Source: Martinezella lusitana (GTDB taxonomy: Bacteria > Pseudomonadota > Alphaproteobacteria > Rhizobiales > Rhizobiaceae). Taken from it: a stretch of DNA of 64,000 nucleotides. This document shows positions 34,471-43,146 of the stretch, one piece after another (the first letter of the stretch is position 1; each line of letters begins with the position of its first letter). The notes below the pieces were generated by a model. That model made no database searches. It saw nothing but the letters and a program-made list of their open reading frames with translations, and was not told the DNA's origin. The translations under genes were made by a program, and so were the position numbers. The DNA lies in the NCBI RefSeq assembly GCF_900094565.1, contig NZ_FMAF01000009.1, forward strand, positions 156,015-220,014. The letters run 5' to 3'.

Positions 34471-35172
34471 TTATATCCAGCCCGCTGCGGCAAGGACGGC
34501 AGGCACCCTGCCGAGGGTCGGCACGATTTCGTTCGGGTGGTAGTCAGCGAGCGGCTTGCGGCCTGTTCCGCGATCGACCCAGACCGTACGAAAGCCGAGT
34601 TCGCGCGCCGCCGCAAGGTCGAGATGCGGGCTGGCGCAGATATGCACCAAATCCTCCATACCGATGCCCAGGGTTTTCCAGGCATGATGGAAGATCTGCC
34701 GGGATGGCTTGTAGGCCCCGGCCTGCTCAGCGGTGATGACGCGGTCGATAAAGCCACCAAGTTGGGCGACATTGCCGGCAATGATCGCGTCGTCTGTATT
34801 CGAGATAATCGCAAGGCGGAAACCCGCGGCCTTCAGCTTTTCCAACGTTGCTACGATTTCTGGAAACGGCGGCATCTTGCCGATCGAGGATGTCAGGATC
34901 CCGGCATCCGCAGGCGTGAACTGGAGGTCGAATTCAACCATGGCCCGCTCCAGGGCAAGGGCACTGACCGCGGCAAAAGTTCGGTGAGGACGCTCCTCTT
35001 CCAGCGCATGTTCATAGCGGTCATAGACCGTAATGAAAGCCTTGTGATCGATATCGCGACCTTTCGGGGATAATATCCGGTCCACCGCTGCAAGCAGCCC
35101 TTCGTCCCATTGGATGAGGGTTCCGTAGCAATCAAAGGTCAACCATGTTGGTCTGGCTCCAGGCAGTGTCAT
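34471..35172 (-). CDS. HAD-family hydrolase, haloacid dehalogenase type II-like
   Basis: A 233-residue HAD enzyme. Motif I is FDCYGTLI with the nucleophilic Asp near residue 13, motif II SNTDD, motif III Lys in YKPSRQIF, and motif IV CASPHLDLAAARELG. The FDCYGTL and SPHLDL patterns match L-2-haloacid dehalogenases, although many such proteins are phosphatases. The start at 35172 lies just in front of the Trp-rich LTFDCYG segment. First gene of the leftward pair with the aldolase, probably controlled by the divergent LysR. Confidence 0.85.
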   Translation of the reverse strand: MTLPGARPTWLTFDCYGTLIQWDEGLLAAVDRILSPKGRDIDHKAFITVYDRYEHALEEERPHRTFAAVSALALERAMVEFDLQFTPADAGILTSSIGKMPPFPEIVATLEKLKAAGFRLAIISNTDDAIIAGNVAQLGGFIDRVITAEQAGAYKPSRQIFHHAWKTLGIGMEDLVHICASPHLDLAAARELGFRTVWVDRGTGRKPLADYHPNEIVPTLGRVPAVLAAAGWI

Positions 35173-35259
35173 CTCTCGTCTCCTTCGGTTTCCCGAGGTT
35201 GACAAAAGCTGAACCAATTGAGAAATTAAATCTCATCATCATCTTCATCGAGAAATCAA

Positions 35260-36111
35260 ATGAGCCTGGGCTTCGATCTGGATCTCTTGAGAACCTTTGC
35301 TGCAGTTGTCGACTGTAGCGGCTTTACCAAAGCGGCCGAACGGGTGCATCTGACACAATCGACGGTGAGCCAGCAGATCAAGAAGCTGGAGGTCAATTTG
35401 GGCACCTCGCTGCTACGTCGGGGTAAATCGACCGGAACCGTTGAAACCACGGAAGCCGGCGAGTTGCTGCTGAGCTATGCCCGTAGAATACTCGCCATGG
35501 CAGATGAGGCTGCCGAGGTGATGCGAAAACCTCTGGCACCGCGAACCGTTCGCCTCGGCGTACCGGAGGATTTTGCCGGGCGGCGCCTCATTGATCTGCT
35601 GTGGGGATTTTCGACCGCATCGCCACATATCAGGCTCGACACAGTTAGCGGTTGGAGCATTGAGCTTCGTCGCCTGCTTGATATGGGCGAGATCGACCTC
35701 GCGCTGATCAAGCGCGAGCCCGGAGATGGGGCTTGTCTCGCGAGCTGGAAAGAAGAACTGATATGGGTGGAGAGCGCCGCCCGTTCTGTCGAAGCGGATC
35801 CAGTGCCACTCGCGGTGTTTCCCGTCGGCTGCATCTATCGGGATCGTGCCATCCGAGCGATGGAGCGCAGCGGTCGTCGCTGGCGGATCGCCTACACCAG
35901 CCAGGGTTTGATGGGGGTGCAAGCAGCCGTCGCTTCCGGTCTTGGAATCAGTCTCCTGCCTTCCGATGCCATACTTCCTGAACACCGAAAACTCGGGCCC
36001 ACGGATGGGTTCGACGATCAGCCCCCGTCTGAGATGGCACTGGTGAAAGGACGGGCGAGCCTCTCGACAGAAGCCCAGTCCGTCGGGAAATTTCTTGCGA
36101 ATATCTTGTGA
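35260..36111 (+). CDS. LysR-family transcriptional regulator
   Basis: A 283-residue LTTR with the helix-turn-helix FTKAAERVHLTQSTVSQQIKKLE at about residues 21-43, followed by an effector domain with GVPEDFAGRRL. It is divergent from the HAD/aldolase pair across 87 bases, its probable target. The subgroup resembles regulators of small-acid metabolism, but no effector can be named. Confidence 0.92.
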   Translation: MSLGFDLDLLRTFAAVVDCSGFTKAAERVHLTQSTVSQQIKKLEVNLGTSLLRRGKSTGTVETTEAGELLLSYARRILAMADEAAEVMRKPLAPRTVRLGVPEDFAGRRLIDLLWGFSTASPHIRLDTVSGWSIELRRLLDMGEIDLALIKREPGDGACLASWKEELIWVESAARSVEADPVPLAVFPVGCIYRDRAIRAMERSGRRWRIAYTSQGLMGVQAAVASGLGISLLPSDAILPEHRKLGPTDGFDDQPPSEMALVKGRASLSTEAQSVGKFLANIL

Positions 36112-36471
36112 TAGTGGTGTCCATTCGACCGCTGCTCGCGTGCCGTTCGCAGCCAAGGAGCCCGCGCAAGTGGCGGACGTACCCGAAGTTTACCCGCAAG
36201 CCCGGAGGCACGCGATCCGGCGAGGAAACCACCGAGGTGATATTGACGAAAGGGAATTCCATTTCCATGTCAGTCGATGTCGCAGGCCAAGAGCGAGGCG
36301 CACACAACTGCAAGGCGCGTACGGTGATTATCGGCCGCCTTGAACCAATTTGAACAGCGGCCCCCCTTTTTCTGGATTGAAGGCGATGCCTGCCTGCGTT
36401 AAGCAGAAATGAGGCGTAGATTTTATCACCAACTGGTGCTATTTTAGATGCTTCAATAAGGGATTCGACTA
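36112..36471. other. non-coding stretch before vapB
   Basis: Nothing recognisable is coded here. The last 70 bases are A/T-rich and should carry the vapBC promoter. ORFs seen on either strand lack ribosome sites and family features. Confidence 0.5.
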
Positions 36472-36672
36472 TTGCGATCTACTATCAATCTTGATGACGC
36501 ACTCATGGATAGGGCGAAATCATTGACCGGGACCAAGGAAACCGCGGCGGTCGTTCGCCAAGCATTGGAGACGCTTGTTCGTGTAGAGTCCGGAAAACGC
36601 CTCATCGCGCTCGGAGGAACCATGCCGGACGCCGAGGCACCTCCGCGCCGCCGGAGCGCGACAGTTAAGTGA
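36472..36672 (+). CDS. vapB: VapB-type antitoxin
   Basis: A 66-residue protein beginning with a ribbon-helix-helix-like segment (RSTINLDDALMDRAKSLTG) and the downstream ETAAVVRQALETLV helix, as in DUF2191/VapB antitoxins. It should bind the VapC nuclease and autoregulate the operon. The start is a TTG preceded by AAGGGA. The stop overlaps the toxin start by four bases (GTGA), the classic antitoxin-first arrangement. Confidence 0.85.
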   Translation: MRSTINLDDALMDRAKSLTGTKETAAVVRQALETLVRVESGKRLIALGGTMPDAEAPPRRRSATVK

Positions 36673-37052
36673 TACTAGCTGACACTTCGATCTGGATTGA
36701 TCATTTCCGATCTGCTGACGCGGAGTTGCGCAGGATTATTGAAGATGATCGACTGCTCTGCCATCCGTGCGTGATCGGCGAGCTGGCTCTTGGCAGCCTT
36801 CGGGATCGCAGTGACGTGATAGCTTTCCTGTCGGCCCAGCGCGGTGCAGTCGTCGCAACACATGACGAAATCATGATAATGATCGATCGACATGGTATTT
36901 TCAGTATGGGCATTGGCTACACGGATGCTCACTTGCTGGCGTCCGTTCTTCTTGACCACAAAGTGTCCTTATGGACCAAAGACAAGCGTCTGCGGGCAGC
37001 AGCGAAAAAGGCACAAGCCTCACTGCATATCCCGGTCAACGCGCCTCACTAA
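36669..37052 (+). CDS. vapC: VapC-type PIN-domain ribonuclease toxin
   Basis: A 127-residue PIN-domain protein, GTG start. The four acidic residues of the PIN site are visible: Asp in ILADTSIWI, Glu in IGELALG, Asp in YTDAHLLAS and Asp in WTKDKRL. VapC toxins cut tRNA or rRNA when freed from VapB. Such pairs commonly stabilise replicons, here possibly this plasmid. An IS6 element begins 266 bases downstream. Confidence 0.88.
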   Translation: MILADTSIWIDHFRSADAELRRIIEDDRLLCHPCVIGELALGSLRDRSDVIAFLSAQRGAVVATHDEIMIMIDRHGIFSMGIGYTDAHLLASVLLDHKVSLWTKDKRLRAAAKKAQASLHIPVNAPH

Positions 37053-37318
37053 TGCTGATGCCATAGGTCTAGTGCTTCAGATAGGTTTTGCGAACCCCTG
37101 CTCTTGATGAGACCAGAACCGATGATCCCGCGATTGAAATTTCAATATCAATCCTAATTAAAGAAGCGATATCAGCGATTTACGACCTTCCAAATAGGTA
37201 ATGGAACTTATGGAACTCTTGCTCTCCGGAGATCTACCATGGTGCCATCACCCGCATTTCACATCGCTCATCGGAACAGAAACGAATTCCAAATTCACGC
37301 AGGCGTCAAACTTTATGG

Positions 37319-38093
37319 GGCACTGTAAAGTTATCGGTCTCGGGTTAAAGTGCGGCACGAGGTCTGTGATCAAGCGACCTACAGATGGGCGATCTCGCTC
37401 CACATCTGCATCGCGGCCGCTCGCACCTCGCGACAATGTGCAGAAGGAGTGTCTTGGCGCGGGATATGAAACAGGTTGGCAAAATCCGGATCATGGATGG
37501 AGACGAAGCGTTGTAGATGTCGCTGCGACTTGAAGCGCTTCATGATCCGCTCTCGTCGCCGGATCGGCTGATGGGAATTCTCCGCCCGATTGTTCTGCCC
37601 TTTGTGAGAACGGTGCTCGACGCCGGGCATGATCTCCCGCTTCGCCGCGTCATAGGATCGAAGCTTATCGGTGATCATGACGCGCGGGGTAGAACCTTGC
37701 CCTTTCAGAAGCTTGCGTATCAAACGCTTTGCAGCCTTGGCATTACGGCGGCTTTGGATCAGAACGTCGAGGACGAAACCATCCTGATCCACGGCGCGCC
37801 GGAGCCAGTGTTTCTTTCCCCGAATGGTGATGACCACCTCGTCGAGGTACCATTTGTCACCGAGCCTGCCGGCTGATCGCTCGCGGATATCATTGGCGAA
37901 GCACCTGCCAAATTTCTCGGCCCACAGTCCTACGGTTTGGTGAGAGACGATGACACCACGGGCTGCCAGCATATCCTCTACCATGCGCAGGCTGAGCGGA
38001 AACCGGTGACGACGATAGAGAGGATCACGTGCAGATCTGGTCATGCCGCCAGATCCCACATTTTGAGCGATGCTCGAATAACGTTACGGTGCC
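37319..38093 (-). mobile_element. IS6-family insertion sequence
   Basis: About 775 bases with terminal inverted repeats: GGCACTGTAAAGTTAT at the left end and AATAACGTTACGGTGCC at the right end, matching at 14 of 16 positions. It holds one transposase gene. The 8 bases flanking each side (CTTTATGG and GCCCGGAT) differ, so there is no target duplication. It abuts the 3' end of the binding-protein gene at 38101, seven bases away. Confidence 0.8.
37379..38059 (-). CDS. IS6-family transposase
   Basis: A 226-residue DDE transposase of the IS6/IS26 type. DDE-region features are KWYLDEVVITIRGKKHWL, then DQDGFVLDVLIQSRRN, MITDKLRSY and the glutamate region HKGQNNRAENSHQPIRRRE. N-terminal HTH-like VEDMLAARGVIVSHQTVGLW. 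Length is close to the family average of about 230-240. It moves the surrounding IS by forming cointegrates. The N-terminal region upstream of RSARDPLYRRHRFPLSL may be slightly short. Confidence 0.88.
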   Translation of the reverse strand: MGSGGMTRSARDPLYRRHRFPLSLRMVEDMLAARGVIVSHQTVGLWAEKFGRCFANDIRERSAGRLGDKWYLDEVVITIRGKKHWLRRAVDQDGFVLDVLIQSRRNAKAAKRLIRKLLKGQGSTPRVMITDKLRSYDAAKREIMPGVEHRSHKGQNNRAENSHQPIRRRERIMKRFKSQRHLQRFVSIHDPDFANLFHIPRQDTPSAHCREVRAAAMQMWSEIAHL

Positions 38094-38100
38094 GCCCGGA

Positions 38101-38880
38101 TTACTTGGCCGCAGCCTTGCCGAGCGGCTCCATACCGCTGCCGCGGATGACGGCGGCGTTGGCGGGATCGGCGAGGAAGTCGATCAACGCGCGGGCGGCC
38201 GCTACGTGATGAGATCCTTCAACCACGCCCGCCGAGAAGACGGTGATCTTCTGCAGGTCGCCGGGTACCTGACCGATGAGCTTGATGCCCGTGATCGGCT
38301 TCAACTCGGACACCTGCTGGAAGCCAATCTCATATTCGCCCGACGCCACGACCGAACCGACCGGCACGGCCGGGATCATCTTGGCCTTGCCGGCCATTTC
38401 GGCCTTGATGCCCAGTTTGTCGAACATTTCCTTTTCGATATAGACGCCGGAGGCACTGTCCGAATAGGCGACGGATTTGGCACCGAGAAGCGCTGTCTTC
38501 AGCGCTTCGGGCGTGCTGACGTCAGGAGCCGGCGCGCCTTCCTTGACGACAATGCCAATGCCGGACTGGGCCAGCGGCATGCGCGTATCGGCAATGACCT
38601 TTTTGTCTGCAATCAGATTGTCGAGCGCCTCGCCAACCATGATCAGGACGTCGATATCTTCATTGCGGGCCAAGCGCTGCGGCACAGCATTCTTGGTCGT
38701 GCCCATCGACGGGCCCCATTGGGAGACGACCTTGTTGCCGGTCCGTTTCTCGAATTCCGGAATGAGTTCCTTGTAGGCCGCAGCGAAACCACCCGAGGAA
38801 ACGACGTTGATCGTATCGGCAAATGCACTGGGGGCGACAACCAAAAAGAAGGCGGCGAAGGCCGCTGCGATGCGTTTCAT
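38101..38880 (-). CDS. periplasmic binding protein, ModA-like
   Basis: A 259-residue exported binding protein with signal peptide RIAAAFAAFFLVVAPSAFA and a ModA-like type-II fold: INVVSSGGFAAAYKELIPEF, RLARNEDIDVLIMVGEALDNL, and SGVYIEKEMFDKLGI. No ABC permease or ATPase follows; instead the gene is downstream of an MFS carrier (92-base gap) and divergent to a TctDE pair. It may help sense or deliver an organic acid rather than serve an ABC importer. The start at 38880 follows AGAGGAG. The stop lies seven bases from the IS6 end. Confidence 0.82.
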   Translation of the reverse strand: MKRIAAAFAAFFLVVAPSAFADTINVVSSGGFAAAYKELIPEFEKRTGNKVVSQWGPSMGTTKNAVPQRLARNEDIDVLIMVGEALDNLIADKKVIADTRMPLAQSGIGIVVKEGAPAPDVSTPEALKTALLGAKSVAYSDSASGVYIEKEMFDKLGIKAEMAGKAKMIPAVPVGSVVASGEYEIGFQQVSELKPITGIKLIGQVPGDLQKITVFSAGVVEGSHHVAAARALIDFLADPANAAVIRGSGMEPLGKAAAK

Positions 38881-38972
38881 CCCAAAAACTCCTCTTTGTT
38901 GGGATTGAATTTCAATGAAAGAGACTGAGTGAAGAGAGCGGGACAGAAAATGGCGCCGTCCCGCGTCGTCTG

Positions 38973-40271
38973 TCATGCCTTGGCGGTGATGGCGCTGGCC
39001 CGCGCGCCGTCCGTCACCTTGCGGTAGACCAGAAGCGTCGCCACCAGACCGCAACCGCCTGCAAAGGCGAGCCAGTAGCCTGGAGCTGCCTTGTCGCCGG
39101 TCTCCTGGATGAGCCAGGTGGCGATGGCTGGCGTAAAGCCGCCGAAGATCGCCGTCGCCAGTGAATAGGCAAGCGAGAAGCCCGCTGTCCGCACGATCGG
39201 CGGCACGATCTCCGTCAGGGCAACCACCATAGCGCCATTATAGCTGGCATAGAGGAAGCTGAGCCAGAGTTCGGCGATCAGCATGCGCTCGAAGCTCGGT
39301 GCGGCGACGAGCCAGGCGATGGCCGGGTAGGCTGTCACGAGCGAGAGCGCCGAAAAGACCACGAGTACGGGCTTGCGGCCGATGCGGTCGGAAACAGCGC
39401 CCATGACCGGCAGCCAGAAGAAGTTCGACAGGGCAACGCAGAACGTCACGAGAAGACTGTCGGTCTCCGAAAGCTTCAGGACGCTCTTACCGAAGGTCGG
39501 CGTATAAACGGTGATGGCATAGAACGAGACCGTCGTCATGACGACCATCAGCATGCCGAGCAGAACGATGCCCCAGTTGGTGGCCAGCGTCTGGTAGAGC
39601 TGCGTCATTGTCGGGCGATGTTGACGGGCGGCGAATTCCTGCGTTTCTTCGAGCGAGCGCCGGATATAGAACAGGAACGGTACAATGCCGCAGCCGATGA
39701 AGAACGGTATGCGCCAGCCCCATTCCGACATCATGGTCGGTGGCATCAGGGAGTTCAGCGCATAGCCGAGGACGGCCGCGACCATGATGGCAACCTGCTG
39801 GCTGCCCGACTGCCATGATACATAGAAGCCTTTTTTGCCGGGCGTCGACATCTCCGCCAGATAGACTGAGACGCCGCCGAGTTCCACACCCGCGGAAAAG
39901 CCCTGCAACAGGCGGCCGATTAGAACGAGAAGCGGTGCGAAGAGACCGATCGTCTGGACGCCGGGCACGAAGGCAATGAGCACGGTGCCGAGCGCCATGA
40001 TGCTGAGCGTGACGATGAGGCCCTGGCGGCGGCCGATCTTGTCGACATAGGCCCCGAGAAAGATCGCTCCGAGCGGTCGCATCAGAAAGCCCGCGCCGAA
40101 GGTCATGAAGGTCAGCATCAGCGATGCAACTTCATTGTTCGACGGGAAGAAGGTCTTGGAAATGTTGCTGGCATAGATGCCGACGAGGAAAAAGTCGAAC
40201 ATTTCAAGGAAATTGCCGCTTGTCACGCGCAATACGGTGCCAACGCGGGATGAGCGTGTACTTACTGTCAT
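38973..40271 (-). CDS. MFS transporter, citrate/tricarballylate-proton symporter type
   Basis: A 432-residue major-facilitator carrier with 12 predicted membrane helices. The N-terminus VTSGNFLEMFDFFLVGIYAS, the inter-helix DKIGRRQGL loop, and SFYAITVYTPTFGK are typical of CitA/TcuC-like proton symporters for citrate and related acids. It is divergent from the tctD-like response regulator gene across 266 bases. Substrate assignment rests on subfamily resemblance and on the neighbouring Tct-type sensor. Confidence 0.86.
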   Translation of the reverse strand: MTVSTRSSRVGTVLRVTSGNFLEMFDFFLVGIYASNISKTFFPSNNEVASLMLTFMTFGAGFLMRPLGAIFLGAYVDKIGRRQGLIVTLSIMALGTVLIAFVPGVQTIGLFAPLLVLIGRLLQGFSAGVELGGVSVYLAEMSTPGKKGFYVSWQSGSQQVAIMVAAVLGYALNSLMPPTMMSEWGWRIPFFIGCGIVPFLFYIRRSLEETQEFAARQHRPTMTQLYQTLATNWGIVLLGMLMVVMTTVSFYAITVYTPTFGKSVLKLSETDSLLVTFCVALSNFFWLPVMGAVSDRIGRKPVLVVFSALSLVTAYPAIAWLVAAPSFERMLIAELWLSFLYASYNGAMVVALTEIVPPIVRTAGFSLAYSLATAIFGGFTPAIATWLIQETGDKAAPGYWLAFAGGCGLVATLLVYRKVTDGARASAITAKA

Positions 40272-40537
40272 GGTTGTCTCTCCCTATGCATGAGACCTAC
40301 CCAGCTTGGGGTCCTCCGGTCTCCATGCGAACGGTCGCGCGTCACTCGTGTTAGCCCACGCCGCTTATCGACGGCAGGCCGCGACATGCCGCTTTACCAA
40401 ACTCATTTCCAACCGCTTACATCGGATTTCCTGTCACCATCCTGTCACGCCGCCGGAGCGGCACGAAATTGTCTTGTCGCGGACCCATCCTCCGTGCTTG
40501 ATCTAGGCCGAAGCAAATCGTGACCACGGAGGAAGGC

Positions 40538-41203
40538 ATGCGGGTCCTCATTGTGGAGGATGACCCGTCGTTGGCGCGCGGGATCGTGGCGGCCCTTGTG
40601 GTCGCCGGCTATGCGGTTGATCGTGTCGACAATGGCCGCGACGGTCTCTCCGCAGCCCTTGAGGAAGACTATGCGCTCGTCGTGCTCGACCTCGGCTTGC
40701 CCGAAATGGATGGGCTCACGGTTCTGAAAGCGTTGCGGCAGGCCGGTTCGACAACGCCGGTGATGATCCTGACCGCGCGCGATGCCATTCCCGACAGGGT
40801 CGCCGGGCTCGACGTGGGAGCCGACGACTATCTGACCAAGCCCTTCGCGCTCGAGGAATTCGAGGCCCGCGTGCGCTCGCTCGTCCGGCGCGGCCAGAAC
40901 CAACCCAGCCCGATGTTGACCGTAGGCGCTCTATCGATTGATCGTAACTCCAGCACGGTAACGCTCGCCGGACGCACGCTCTTCCTGCGTCCAAGGGAAT
41001 ATTCAGTCCTAGTTCTTCTTCTCAGCCGCGCAGGCCAGGTCGTGCAGAAGGAGCGGCTCGCCTCGGCGATTTCGAATTTCGACGATGCCCTCACGCCCAA
41101 TGCCGTGGAACTGCATCTCGGCCGCCTGCGCAAGAAGCTTGAGCCGCATGGCCCCAATATTCGCACAATCCGTGGGGTCGGCTATATTCTCGAGGTCGAG
41201 TGA
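40538..41203 (+). CDS. tctD: OmpR-family response regulator, TctD-like
   Basis: A 221-residue response regulator. The receiver domain has acidic pocket residues in VEDDPS, the phospho-Asp at residue 51 in VLDLGLPEMDG, Thr/Ser in ILTARDA and Lys in YLTKPF. The winged helix DNA-binding domain follows, with LRPREYSVLVLLL and VELHLGRLRKKL. The start at 40538 directly follows GGAGGAAGGC; a GTG 18 bases upstream is less likely. Its stop touches the sensor kinase start. It probably activates the divergent citrate-type carrier gene. Confidence 0.9.
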   Translation: MRVLIVEDDPSLARGIVAALVVAGYAVDRVDNGRDGLSAALEEDYALVVLDLGLPEMDGLTVLKALRQAGSTTPVMILTARDAIPDRVAGLDVGADDYLTKPFALEEFEARVRSLVRRGQNQPSPMLTVGALSIDRNSSTVTLAGRTLFLRPREYSVLVLLLSRAGQVVQKERLASAISNFDDALTPNAVELHLGRLRKKLEPHGPNIRTIRGVGYILEVE

Positions 41204-42622
41204 ATGGACGCGAGCGCCGCGCCGTCCATCCGTCGGCGCCTTTTGCAAAATATGGTGTTGCCGGTCGCTGTGTTGGCGATCGTTTTCGGCATCGGCGGCG
41301 CATTTCTCATCCATAGCGTCGTGAGCCTGACGCAGGATCGCCTACTTGATGCGGCGCTCGTCTCTATCATCGATCGGGCGACGGCACGGGGGCCGGCGCA
41401 TTTCGACAACACGGTGGCGCAGGGCGCCATCGAGATCCTGGGCGGCGAGACAGATGACACATTTGCCTTTTGCATATCCGACGATGCCGGCTTTCAGCGA
41501 GGCGACCGGGAGCTCTGTGCGCTGGACACGCGCCCCGCGCCCCTCGGCCGGATCACGCATGTGCCGGCCGATCTAAGTGACAACCAGGTGCGGATCGCGA
41601 TGACGAGCCGCACCATCGAAGGCTTTGCACGTCCGCTCACCTTCAGAATGGCGGAGACGCTTAATAGCCGGCTCAATATGGAAGCGCGGATGCTCGTCGT
41701 CCTCGTGTTTTTTGAAGCCGTTCTCCTGAGTGCTGCCGCCATTCTCTCCTATCTGGCCATTTTGCGCGGGCTTCTGCCGCTCACCGAGATCAGTCAGGAG
41801 CTTCTGGGACGGGCGCCACCGGGCGCCATCCCCTTTGCCCGCATCGATACCGCACGGGTGCCTGAAGAGGCCGTCGATCTCGTCTCGGCGATCAACACGT
41901 TGATGGAGCGGCTGGATGAAACGATCGCCGGCGTGCGCGATTTTACCGCCGATGCCTCTCATCAGTTGCGCTCGCCGCTGGGCGGTATCAAGCTGCATCT
42001 TGAGCTTCTGGAGCGGCAGGCTGTAGGCCAGGACAATCTTCTGGCAACGCTCGGCGAAGCGCAGAACGGTGTGACGCGCCTGCAACGCACGCTTCAGCAG
42101 TTGATCGTGCTGGCGCGAGTCGATGCGAAAAGCGGCGCGGTCGATCTAGATCAGCGCGTCGATCTCGCCCGCCTTGCCGCCGACGTCCTGGCCGAGCACG
42201 TCCCCAAGGCTCTGAACCGCAATGTCGACATCGTGCTCGATGCGCCGGACGACCCCATCAACGTCACGGGCAATCCGCTGCTTCTCAGGGAAATCATTGC
42301 CAACCTTGTCGATAACGCGATTGCACACAGTGCCGAAGGCGGTTGCGTAACGGTGCGCGTGATGCTGGACGCGACGACCGGGACAATCGCGGTTGAGGAT
42401 GAAGGGCCGGGTATTCCCGAGGAGGAACGTAGTCGTGTCTTTCAACGCTTCTACCAGATTGCCCGTGGCGACGCGAAGCCGGGTTCGGGGCTCGGTCTTG
42501 CGATCGCGCGCCGTATCGCCGATCTCCATGGCGGCTTGATCACTCTCGGCGAGACCGCTTCGGGCCACGGCTTGAGCGCCCGGCTCAGCCTGCGCCTCTT
42601 TCAATCGAAGTCGCTGGACTAG
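41204..42622 (+). CDS. tctE: sensor histidine kinase, TctE-like
   Basis: A 472-residue membrane kinase. The N-terminal TM helix is near residues 14-36, a periplasmic sensor domain of about 120 residues follows, and a second TM segment (VLVFFEAVLLSAAAILSYLAIL) leads to HAMP. The phospho-His is in ADASHQLRSPLGG, the N-box in NLVDNAIAHS, and the G-boxes in DEGPGIPEE and GSGLGLAIARR. The gene starts immediately after the regulator stop. It likely detects citrate or a related acid in the periplasm, perhaps together with the ModA-like protein. Confidence 0.9.
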   Translation: MDASAAPSIRRRLLQNMVLPVAVLAIVFGIGGAFLIHSVVSLTQDRLLDAALVSIIDRATARGPAHFDNTVAQGAIEILGGETDDTFAFCISDDAGFQRGDRELCALDTRPAPLGRITHVPADLSDNQVRIAMTSRTIEGFARPLTFRMAETLNSRLNMEARMLVVLVFFEAVLLSAAAILSYLAILRGLLPLTEISQELLGRAPPGAIPFARIDTARVPEEAVDLVSAINTLMERLDETIAGVRDFTADASHQLRSPLGGIKLHLELLERQAVGQDNLLATLGEAQNGVTRLQRTLQQLIVLARVDAKSGAVDLDQRVDLARLAADVLAEHVPKALNRNVDIVLDAPDDPINVTGNPLLLREIIANLVDNAIAHSAEGGCVTVRVMLDATTGTIAVEDEGPGIPEEERSRVFQRFYQIARGDAKPGSGLGLAIARRIADLHGGLITLGETASGHGLSARLSLRLFQSKSLD

Positions 42623-42718
42623 GAACGCGAGCCAGTGCTGTGAGGGCCAGCGCGCATCGGCCCTGCAGACAGATATCAGATGCTATTAGCTTGATTCCGG
42701 GACGGACGCATTTCCAAC

Positions 42719-42790
42719 ATCGACGTGGCGAAAGAAGTTGGGCTGTCTCCTTCGCCATGCTTGCGCCGAGTCCAGTTCCTGGAAGAGGGG
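42719..42790 (+). pseudogene. remnant of an Lrp/AsnC-family regulator
   Basis: Twenty-four codons read IDVAKEVGLSPSPCLRRVQF then LEEG, the DNA-recognition helix of Lrp/AsnC regulators. The rest of the HTH upstream and the whole ligand domain are missing or unrecognisable. The remaining sequence from 42623 to 43146 shows no other gene. Confidence 0.6.
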
Positions 42791-43146
42791 TTAGAACAGG
42801 AGCTGCCCTCGCTTGCGATAATCGGCATGGGGCTGTGCATAAACTTTCCGCTTCTTCTCGCCCTCCAGGGTCCCTCAGCGATGATGCCTGCACTATGTCT
42901 GATTAAGGCATTCCGAAACGATAGTTTCTAGGACCGCGTTAGCCCTCAGTGCATACTACTCCAACCCATGCGGTTGATGGATTGTGAACCTTCACTCCGT
43001 TAGAAAAGATCTAACATTATTAGTCACTTTCGTTCCACATCCCATCGAACGGCGCAAATTTATCCGCCTTTTTCAAGAACCTGCATAGTGCTCGTCGCCG
43101 ACCAAGTGTAGATGAAGAATACCTTCACCTATCTGTCAGGTCTCCC

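Noticed and set aside
37201..37533. 110-codon plus-strand frame across the left end of the IS6 element
   Set aside because: It crosses the IS border and is antisense to the transposase; no family features.
42725..42931. 68-codon frame MAKEVGLSPSPCLRR as a complete small regulator
   Set aside because: Only the recognition-helix part resembles Lrp/AsnC; the rest is unrelated, so it is listed as a remnant rather than a gene.
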